From an uncultured Pelagibacteraceae bacterium (GTDB lineage: Bacteria; Pseudomonadota; Alphaproteobacteria; Pelagibacterales; Pelagibacteraceae): a stretch of 64,000 nt of DNA. The position numbers were made by a program, and so were the translations under genes. A model generated the notes under the pieces. It saw only the letters and a program-made list of their open reading frames with translations. It searched no databases and had not been told where the DNA came from. The stretch lies in NCBI GenBank assembly GCA_902614125.1, contig CACMJW010000003.1:52990-116989 (forward strand). The letters are read 5' to 3'. Position 1 is the stretch's first letter. Each line of letters opens with the position of its first letter. Shown here one piece after another: positions 58,195 to 64,000 of the stretch.

Positions 58195-58673
58195 TTTTTT
58201 TTGTATAAATTACTTAACTCTATCAAAGAGTTCCTAACTTTTTCATTTTTAATATTACTTATGTCTTTTATGTGTTTGTTTTTTGTCGCATTATCAGTGC
58301 TTTTTTTGAGCTTTTTTTCCAAAAATCCATCAAATGTATTTAGTTTAATAGTTTGAACAACTTCATATCCGAAGAATGCATTCATTTTTTTTATAATTTC
58401 ATTTTTAGAATACTCTAAGTTCACTTCAGATCCCCTTTTAACCATTATATTCAAACAACTATTTTTTACCTTGTTTGATCCCTTGAATGATTTTGGATAA
58501 CATTCTTTGAATAATTCTTTGCCAACTATATATTTCCAATTATCAAGAGTTTTATTATAAACATCCCCTTTTTTGTTAAGAATTCTTTTTGCCTCTTTGG
58601 GCAAAGTATCCTTAAAAGATCTTAAACCTTGAATGGATTTATATCTCTGCTTAGTATTGTATTTAATATTCAT
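58191..58673 (-). CDS. DciA-like DUF721 protein (helicase loader)
   Basis: The 160-residue protein starts at the ATG at 58671-58673; an upstream TTG would extend it by four residues. The WKYIVGKELFKECYPKSFKG segment and CLNIMVKRGSEVNLEYSKNEIIKKMNAFFGYEVVQTIKL match DUF721, whose member DciA recruits the replicative helicase DnaB in bacteria without DnaC. The C-terminal third is basic and probably disordered. Its start codon directly abuts the mutY start codon in the palindrome CATATG. Confidence 0.78.
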   Translation of the reverse strand: MNIKYNTKQRYKSIQGLRSFKDTLPKEAKRILNKKGDVYNKTLDNWKYIVGKELFKECYPKSFKGSNKVKNSCLNIMVKRGSEVNLEYSKNEIIKKMNAFFGYEVVQTIKLNTFDGFLEKKLKKSTDNATKNKHIKDISNIKNEKVRNSLIELSNLYKKK

Positions 58674-59660
58674 ATGATAAATCAAAACATACCAAAAAAA
58701 ATTCTATATTGGTACGATAATAATAAAAGAACTCTACCTTGGAGAAAAAAAGTTTCGAAAAAAAAAAAAGACTATTTTACTCTTGTAAGTGAATTTATGC
58801 TTCAACAAACACAGGTTAAAACTGTTATCCCTTATTTTGAAAAGTTTATAAAAGAATTTCCAAATTTAAAATTATTGGCTAAATCAAGTGATCACAAAAT
58901 TTTAAAAAACTGGGAAGGACTTGGGTATTATTCTAGAGCAAGAAATTTGAAAAAAACTGCAATAAAACTATTAAAGGACTATAAAGGTGAGTTACCAGAA
59001 GATATTGAAACACTTAAATCTCTCCCAGGAATTGGTGAGTATACTTCTAGATCAATTTTAGCAATTGCACATAATAAGCCTTATATTCCAATGGATGGAA
59101 ACGTTGAAAGAATACTAAAAAGAGTTTTTTTACTTAAAACTGATTATGAAATATCAAAAGAAAACTTAAAAAAAAAAAAATCTTTTTTTGGATTTTCAAA
59201 AAGATCAAGTGATTATGCACAAGCAATCATGGAGATAGGAGCATTAATTTGTAAACCTTCATTACCATATTGCATCCGCTGTCCACTTACACAAAATTGT
59301 AAATCTTATAAGAAAAAAGATTTTTTAATCAAATCCAAAAATAAGTTTAACAAAATAAAATACTTTGAGGCAAATGTTAATAAATATAAAAATAATTATT
59401 TATTAATTAAAAATAAAAAATTCAATTTTTTAAAAAATTTGATCATTTTTCCAATGATAGAAATAGATGAGAATAAATTTGAAAATTCAACTCAAAAAAA
59501 AATAAATGTAAAAATGTCAAATATGGATATGAAAATTATTATTAATAAAAATATAAAAGTTAAAAAAACAAATAACAGTATAATGTTGAACAAAGAAAAT
59601 ATCAAAAATTATATTTTACCTTCGTTTACAAAAAAAATATTAAATTCAGTATCACGATAA
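58674..59660 (+). CDS. mutY: Adenine DNA glycosylase MutY
   Basis: The 328-residue repair enzyme removes adenine opposite 8-oxoguanine. The catalytic Glu40 lies in SEFMLQQTQV, the helix-hairpin-helix is LPGIGEYT (117-124), and Asp141 follows in PMDGNVERI. The 4Fe-4S ligands are complete: Cys193, Cys200, Cys203 and Cys209. The C-terminal 8-oxoG recognition domain is short and very lysine-rich. Translation starts at 58674, directly against the dciA start. A TTTAATATT element 7 bases upstream suggests a leaderless transcript. Confidence 0.95.
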   Translation: MINQNIPKKILYWYDNNKRTLPWRKKVSKKKKDYFTLVSEFMLQQTQVKTVIPYFEKFIKEFPNLKLLAKSSDHKILKNWEGLGYYSRARNLKKTAIKLLKDYKGELPEDIETLKSLPGIGEYTSRSILAIAHNKPYIPMDGNVERILKRVFLLKTDYEISKENLKKKKSFFGFSKRSSDYAQAIMEIGALICKPSLPYCIRCPLTQNCKSYKKKDFLIKSKNKFNKIKYFEANVNKYKNNYLLIKNKKFNFLKNLIIFPMIEIDENKFENSTQKKINVKMSNMDMKIIINKNIKVKKTNNSIMLNKENIKNYILPSFTKKILNSVSR

Positions 59661-59661
59661 A

Positions 59662-60795
59662 ATGAAAAGTATTGCAATAATTGGATCTGGGATTTCTGGT
59701 CTTTTTCTCGCAAATCTTTTAGAAAAAAATAAGTCTTTTTCTTATAAAATTTTTGAAAAGAAACCTTCATTAGATTTTAGTGATGGTTATGGAATACAGT
59801 TATCAGTAAACAGTATTCATCTTCTAAATAAAATTGGATTTCAAACAATGAATGCGAGCGAAGTATTTTTTCCAAAAAAAGTAAATTTCTTTGATGCTAA
59901 AGTGTTAGAAAAGATATGCGATATTGACTTGTCTCAATTTAACTTTGAGAATAACAGATACACAACATTAAAAAGATCAAAATTAATAGAATTTTTGTTG
60001 AGAAATATCCCAAAAGATAAAATAATTTTTAACTCGGATCTCATCAATATTGAGGAATATGAGAAATTGAAATTGTCTTTCAGTGATAATAGTAAAGAGG
60101 AGTTTGATTATATGGTTGCAGCTGATGGAGTTTATTCTAGAACAAAAGAAATTTTATTTAAAAAAGAGGGTACACCAAAGTATTTTAATTCAATTGCACT
60201 AAGAGGGAATATTCAGAACTTCGAAAATTTAGATATTTCACTATATTTAGGGTCAAATTTTCACTTTGTAATTTATCCCATCAATCAAAATAACGAATTT
60301 AATTTTATATCTATAATAAGGAAAAAACTAATAGATTCTGAGATTACAAATAGAAGTCTATTTAAAGATAAAAGCTTTATAAGTAATTTAATGAGCCAGA
60401 TTTCCTCAAAATCAGATTTAAATTTAACTGAGTTAGTAAATGAAGTTAAATGCTATCCGATTTTTGTGAGTAAAAAAATTAAAATACCTAGTAATAAAAA
60501 TATTTTTTTAATGGGTGATGCGTTCTTTTCATTTCCACCCTCTTTTGCGCAAGGAGCATCACAATCAATTGAATCTGCAAATGATCTTTTTGATGATCTA
60601 AATAATAATTTATCAAATTATTATAAAAAAAGAGTTCTTAAGACAAAACAGATAAATTCTAGATCTTCAATAAATCACTATGCATTCCATATTGCAAACC
60701 CTATAAGTGTTTTTTTTAGAAATATTTTTCTTAAATATCTTTCTAAAAATAAAAGTTTTTTAGAAAATTATTTGGGTAAAATTTATAAGAATTAA
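59662..60795 (+). CDS. FAD-dependent aromatic monooxygenase-like protein
   Basis: The 377-residue flavoprotein has the N-terminal motif IAIIGSGISGLFLANLL, an FAD DG motif in DYMVAADGVYSRTKE near residue 155, and the GD motif FLMGDAFFSFPPSFAQGASQSIESA near 285. This is the UbiH/PHBH/salicylate hydroxylase superfamily. The substrate is unknown. A ubiquinone hydroxylase role is possible but the sequence lacks a clear UbiH/F/I signature. It starts one base after the mutY stop and overlaps convergent ccrM by 4 bases. Confidence 0.8.
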   Translation: MKSIAIIGSGISGLFLANLLEKNKSFSYKIFEKKPSLDFSDGYGIQLSVNSIHLLNKIGFQTMNASEVFFPKKVNFFDAKVLEKICDIDLSQFNFENNRYTTLKRSKLIEFLLRNIPKDKIIFNSDLINIEEYEKLKLSFSDNSKEEFDYMVAADGVYSRTKEILFKKEGTPKYFNSIALRGNIQNFENLDISLYLGSNFHFVIYPINQNNEFNFISIIRKKLIDSEITNRSLFKDKSFISNLMSQISSKSDLNLTELVNEVKCYPIFVSKKIKIPSNKNIFLMGDAFFSFPPSFAQGASQSIESANDLFDDLNNNLSNYYKKRVLKTKQINSRSSINHYAFHIANPISVFFRNIFLKYLSKNKSFLENYLGKIYKN

Positions 60796-61865
60796 GCTCT
60801 TGGCCGTAGACGCTGCCTAAGCTCATCAATAGGCTTTAAACTATTTCCTGCTTGAAAATGCCAATAGGTCCAACCATTGCAGCTTTCAGCACCTAATATC
60901 TGAGCAGCTACTTTGTGAATAGATCCCTCATTCTCTTTATGCTTAATGCTTCCATCAACCATAACTTTTGCAAATACTTTCTTTTTTTGGTCGTAAATTT
61001 CTGTCCCAGGCTTAATAACACCTAATTCAATTAATGAACCAAAGGGCACCCTCGGCTTTGATTTATTATTTTGGAGTGTATCTAAATATTCATCCTTGAT
61101 AATTTTAGTATTCTTAATCCGTTTGTTCGCAGCTTCAAAATATTTTTTTTCTTTTTCTATTCCAAAATAAGATCGTCCTAGTTTTTTTGAAACCACAGCT
61201 GTTGTGCCTGATCCTAAAAAAGGATCTAAAATAAAATCATTTTTGTTAGTAGAGGCTAATACTATCCTATGTAGTAAAGCTTCTGGTTTTTGGGTTGAAT
61301 GTACTTTCGTTCCATTATCTTTTAATCTTTCTTTACCGTTACATATTGGTAAATTCCATGTAGATCTCATTTGTAAATCATCGTTAAATGACTTCATTGA
61401 TTGATAATTAAAAGTGTATTTTGACTTTTTACTTTTTGATGCCCAAATCAATGTTTCGTGAGCATTAGTAAACCTGGTACCTCGGAAGTTTGGCATAGGG
61501 TTATTTTTATTCCAGATTACATCGTTTAAAATCCAGAAACCAAGATCCTGAATTATTTTTCCGACTCTAAAAATATTATGATAACTGCCTATGACCCAAA
61601 GAGACCCATCTTTTTTTAATACTCTATTTGATTGTTTTAGCCATTCGTATGTAAACGCATCATAAGATTTGAAACTCTCAAATTGATCCCATTTATCATT
61701 CACCGCATTCACTCTAGATCTATCTGGTCTAATTAAACTGTTTTGTAATTGTAAATTATAAGGCGGATCTGCAAAAATTAGATCAAATGTTTCGTCAGGA
61801 ATTTTTTTTAATTCTTTAAGACTGTCCCCGTTAATAATTTTATTATGTAAATTTTTAACTACCAT
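60792..61865 (-). CDS. ccrM: CcrM-type adenine-N6 DNA methyltransferase (GANTC)
   Basis: The 357-residue beta-class methyltransferase has the catalytic DPPY at residues 33-36 and the SAM motif DPFLGSGTT at 214-222, in the motif order of CcrM. The C-terminal domain (about 260-357), ending NSLKPIDELRQRLRPRA, is the CcrM-specific DNA-recognition part. Length equals that of Caulobacter CcrM. In alphaproteobacteria this enzyme methylates GANTC in a cell-cycle-dependent way. The ATG at 61865 is chosen because a sigma70-like promoter ends just upstream, and an in-frame TTG at 61907 falls inside that promoter. Confidence 0.93.
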   Translation of the reverse strand: MVVKNLHNKIINGDSLKELKKIPDETFDLIFADPPYNLQLQNSLIRPDRSRVNAVNDKWDQFESFKSYDAFTYEWLKQSNRVLKKDGSLWVIGSYHNIFRVGKIIQDLGFWILNDVIWNKNNPMPNFRGTRFTNAHETLIWASKSKKSKYTFNYQSMKSFNDDLQMRSTWNLPICNGKERLKDNGTKVHSTQKPEALLHRIVLASTNKNDFILDPFLGSGTTAVVSKKLGRSYFGIEKEKKYFEAANKRIKNTKIIKDEYLDTLQNNKSKPRVPFGSLIELGVIKPGTEIYDQKKKVFAKVMVDGSIKHKENEGSIHKVAAQILGAESCNGWTYWHFQAGNSLKPIDELRQRLRPRA

Positions 61866-61878
61866 TTTTAAAAAAGTA

Positions 61879-61907
61879 ATTAGACTCCAGGGAAGATTCT
61901 GCGTCAA
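61879..61907 (-). promoter_or_regulatory. ccrM promoter with GANTC sites in spacer and at -10
   Basis: On the minus strand TTGACG (61902-61907) and TCTAAT (61879-61884) are separated by exactly 17 bases, a good sigma70 promoter. GANTC sites lie at 61895-61899 inside the spacer and at 61883-61887 overlapping the -10, with a third at 61927-61931 upstream. The predicted transcript would have an untranslated leader of only about 7 bases. Methylation by CcrM itself could modulate this promoter. Confidence 0.7.
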
Positions 61908-61946
61908 CCAGAGATTGAAAAAAATAGACTCTATTTGTTGTAAGTT

Positions 61947-62516
61947 TTATTTATGACTCAACATGTTGTGTATAGGCCTAAACCTTTTTCGATGATGCCT
62001 TGATACACCAAATTTCTTAATTGCCTTTAGATGTTCTTTAGTTCCATATCCTGCATTTTTATCCCAAGCGTATTCTTTAAATTTTTTTGACATATTTGTA
62101 ATTAGCCGATCTCTTGCAACCTTAGCAATTATAGATGCTGCCGATATTTCAGATATTTTTTGATCTCCCCTAATTACAGACTTAAGTTTGTAATCTTTCA
62201 TTTCTGGTAATTTATTTCCATCAATTAATGTTATTGTAGGCTTTATTTTAAGTTTTTTAATTGATCTTTTCATAGCCAATAAAGATGCATTTAAAATATT
62301 TAATTCTTCAATCTCTTTTAAAGAGGCAGATCCAATGCTCCAGATAGAGTTTTTTTTAATATATTTTTCTAAAATATTTCTTTTTTCTTTTGAAAGTTTT
62401 TTAGAATCTTTGATCTTACTTTTATCTATATTTTTTTTAAATATTACTGCAGCAGCATATACTGGACCAACTAAACTCCCCCTTCCAACTTCATCAACTC
62501 CAGCTACCTTTTTCAT
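61947..62516 (-). CDS. rnhB: Ribonuclease HII
   Basis: The 189-residue nuclease cuts at ribonucleotides embedded in DNA. The catalytic DEVGRG motif begins at Asp8-Glu9, followed by VGPVYAAAVIF and the later ISAASIIAKVARDR segment. Length is normal. It starts at the end of an interrupted small membrane-protein frame (ATGA overlap) and lies upstream of ccrM. Confidence 0.95.
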   Translation of the reverse strand: MKKVAGVDEVGRGSLVGPVYAAAVIFKKNIDKSKIKDSKKLSKEKRNILEKYIKKNSIWSIGSASLKEIEELNILNASLLAMKRSIKKLKIKPTITLIDGNKLPEMKDYKLKSVIRGDQKISEISAASIIAKVARDRLITNMSKKFKEYAWDKNAGYGTKEHLKAIKKFGVSRHHRKRFRPIHNMLSHK

Positions 62517-62649
62517 AATTTAAAAAAAAAATGATAAATAATTAATCCAATAAATAAACCTTTGAAGAAAGATATCAAAACCAAACTATAATCTGAAAGA
62601 TTAAATTTTTTTTTATAAAATTTAAGTACTTTTTATACAGTCCCATCAT
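62513..62649 (-). pseudogene. Small membrane-protein gene interrupted at an A9 tract
   Basis: From the ATG at 62647-62649 the frame reads MMGLYKKYLNFIKK and then runs out after 24 codons. If the A9 tract (62606-62614 on the plus strand as T9) had ten bases, the frame would continue through NLSDYSLVLISFFKGLFIG, a clear membrane helix, and end at a TGA overlapping the rnhB ATG by four bases. The restored product would be 45 residues. The fit to the gene boundary on both sides suggests a real gene that is either recently broken, rescued by slippage at the A tract, or affected by a sequencing error. Confidence 0.5.
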
Positions 62650-62653
62650 TAAT

Positions 62654-63355
62654 TTATAAGTTTATCTCTAATTCATCAATTTTTTTTCTTATTTCTTTAA
62701 GATCTGTCCAAGAGTATTTTTTTTGCTCTGGTTGCCTTAAAAGATACGCTGGATGAAAAGTAATCATTGTTAAGTAGCTTTTATTGTTTATAATCAAATT
62801 TTTCCAATTTCCTCTTTCTTTTGAAATTTTAATTTTTGATCCAAATAACGACTCCATTGCAGTGCTACCCATTAAAATTAAAATTTTTGGATTTACTATT
62901 GATATATGTTTTCTTAAGTATTCTGAGTATCGTGTTATTTCAGCAGGCTCCGGCTTTCTATTATTAGGAGGTCTATAATTTACAACATTTGTAATATAAA
63001 TATCTTGTCTATTTATATTTATTGCTTTTAGCATTTTGTTTAATAATAAGCCTGCATCTCCTACAAAAGGTTTGCCGACCTCATCTTCTTTTTGACCAGG
63101 TCCTTCTCCAACAATCATTATTTTGCTATTAGAATTTCCATCACCGAATACAAGTTTTTTAGCACTTTCCTTTAGTTCACAATTTTTGATATTTTGTAAA
63201 TTATTTTTAAGTTTTGTTAGAAGAGAAATCTTATCTTCTACTTCTGGTTTAGTTTTAAATCTATTTATTGGTTTATCGTTAAAGATGAATTCTATGTCGT
63301 TGGTATCATTGAATTCATCTAAAATGTCATTTTGATTTTTTTCCTCTAAAGTCAT
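62654..63355 (-). CDS. Family 4-like uracil-DNA glycosylase
   Basis: The 233-residue enzyme removes uracil from DNA. The active-site motif GEGPGQKEDEVGKPFVG spans residues 83-99 and the second motif is TFHPAYLLRQPEQK. Of the four cysteines that bind 4Fe-4S in classic family 4 enzymes, only the second is present (Cys59). The others are replaced by Ile56, Tyr127 and Tyr143, so no cluster is expected. An acidic N-terminal extension of about 45 residues precedes the domain. Many alphaproteobacterial members lack some ligands, as I recall. Confidence 0.88.
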   Translation of the reverse strand: MTLEEKNQNDILDEFNDTNDIEFIFNDKPINRFKTKPEVEDKISLLTKLKNNLQNIKNCELKESAKKLVFGDGNSNSKIMIVGEGPGQKEDEVGKPFVGDAGLLLNKMLKAININRQDIYITNVVNYRPPNNRKPEPAEITRYSEYLRKHISIVNPKILILMGSTAMESLFGSKIKISKERGNWKNLIINNKSYLTMITFHPAYLLRQPEQKKYSWTDLKEIRKKIDELEINL

Positions 63356-63365
63356 AAATTAAATT

Positions 63366-64000
63366 ATGTTATTAAAATTTTTTTTTATTATTTTTGCTCT
63401 TATATATCAAACTACAGGTTATACTAAAATAAACGATAAAAATGATTTTAATTATAAGTTCCTATCAAGCTATTTTTCTGCGCTAGTTTCTTTTGATAAT
63501 CAAAAAAATAATAAAGCTTTAGAATTTTTTGAGTCTTCAAAATATCTCAAAAAAAAACATGACAACTATTTAAAAGAATACGTGTATTCTCTTGTTTTAG
63601 ATGGCCAAATAAAAAAGGCTGTAAATCAAATAAAATCATCGCGTAACTTGAAGAATTCAAATTTTTTTGAAGGTAAACTTTTATTAGTTTTAGATTTGAT
63701 GAATAAGAAAAAATATATACAAGCTTCAAATACTATAAAGAGTTTTAATGTATCAAACGAAAATACCTACGAGTTTATAATTATTAAAACCTTAGAAAGC
63801 TTTAATATTTTATTTAAAAATAAAAAATTACAATCTTCAACAAGTGATTTTGGAAAGTTAAGTTTGATAGTGAATGCTTTTCAAAATTGCTATCTGAATT
63901 CTAACAAAACAGATAGTCATTTTTTAAATTTAATTAATTCTGCTGAAGGAGATTACTCAAGATATTTATTTTTTTACTTATCAAATGTAATTAAAAATAA
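63366..64000 (+). CDS. Secreted TPR-like repeat protein, N-terminal part
   Basis: The frame opens with an ATG at 63366 and is still open at the window end (211 codons seen). Residues 1-18 form a signal peptide (MLLKFFFIIFALIYQTTG). The mature part is helical, with repeat-like units such as NNKALEFFESSKYLKKKHDN and DGQIKKAVNQIKSSRNLKN, suggesting tetratricopeptide repeats. The start is only 10 bases from the divergent uracil-DNA glycosylase start. TPR proteins beside this glycosylase gene occur in other alphaproteobacteria as far as I recall. Function is unknown. Confidence 0.7.
   Translation, partial: MLLKFFFIIFALIYQTTGYTKINDKNDFNYKFLSSYFSALVSFDNQKNNKALEFFESSKYLKKKHDNYLKEYVYSLVLDGQIKKAVNQIKSSRNLKNSNFFEGKLLLVLDLMNKKKYIQASNTIKSFNVSNENTYEFIIIKTLESFNILFKNKKLQSSTSDFGKLSLIVNAFQNCYLNSNKTDSHFLNLINSAEGDYSRYLFFYLSNVIKN

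Noticed and set aside
61866..61907. TTG start at 61907 for ccrM
   Set aside because: It coincides with the -35 element of a good promoter, and CcrM homologues begin near the ATG at 61865.

Overview
The window is a very AT-rich, tightly packed bacterial chromosome segment. Gene content and order point to a marine alphaproteobacterium of the SAR11 group (Pelagibacterales). The reasons are: a CcrM-type methyltransferase; the order coxB-coxA-ctaB-(coxF-like)-ctaG-coxC-surf1; split b and b' subunits in the ATP synthase Fo operon; isocitrate lyase beside a RamB-type regulator; retinal-synthesis genes; lysine- and asparagine-rich proteins; and almost no intergenic DNA. This placement is inferred from remembered gene families. 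No database search was run.

Layout. 1-8.9 kb: the start of an S9 peptidase, two J-domain proteins, a DapA-like aldolase overlapping cyclopropane fatty acid synthase, a lysine-rich coiled-coil protein, a TPR protein, and a glyoxylate-shunt locus (RamB-like regulator, repeated operators, a 54-residue small protein and aceA). 9-16 kb: the tldD/pmbA maturation pair with an FAD protein, a periplasmic protein, a YczE-like membrane protein and typA. 16-20.7 kb: a small accessory island inserted at the 3' end of groEL, then groEL and groES. 20.8-27.3 kb: a HAD phosphatase, ribF, ileS, lspA, a lipoprotein and pgi. 27.3-35 kb: rsmD, purD and a lipid A/Kdo operon (ubiA-msbA-waaA-lpxK-lpxL). 35-46 kb: small metabolic genes, rsmE, the cytochrome c oxidase operon, thrC and a peroxiredoxin. 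46-58.7 kb: one long minus-strand run reading dciA, dsbA-like, smc, atpI-B-E-F'-F, crtI, crtB, crtY, blh, ispH, thrB, rnhA. 58.7-64 kb: mutY, an FAD monooxygenase, ccrM, rnhB, a frame-interrupted small membrane gene, a family 4-like uracil-DNA glycosylase and a partial TPR gene.

Functional links. ispH supplies isoprenoid precursors, and crtB, crtI, crtY and blh carry phytoene to retinal. This block lies directly behind the Fo genes, which fits light-driven proton pumping feeding ATP synthesis, although no rhodopsin and no crtE lie in the window. The respiratory oxidase operon is complete with its assembly factors.

Most notable observations: (1) two consecutive modules of about 0.86 and 1.07 kb between 16.8 and 18.76 kb. 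Each is bounded by a copy of the groEL 3' end, and each has a shared leader in front of unrelated unknown genes. (2) A sigma70-like ccrM promoter with GANTC sites in its spacer and at its -10 element. (3) An SMC protein of only 857 residues with no visible hinge. (4) A 45-codon membrane-protein gene interrupted at an A9 tract. (5) Near-identical tandem operators flanking the glyoxylate regulator. No tRNA, rRNA, CRISPR array, transposase or integrase was seen.
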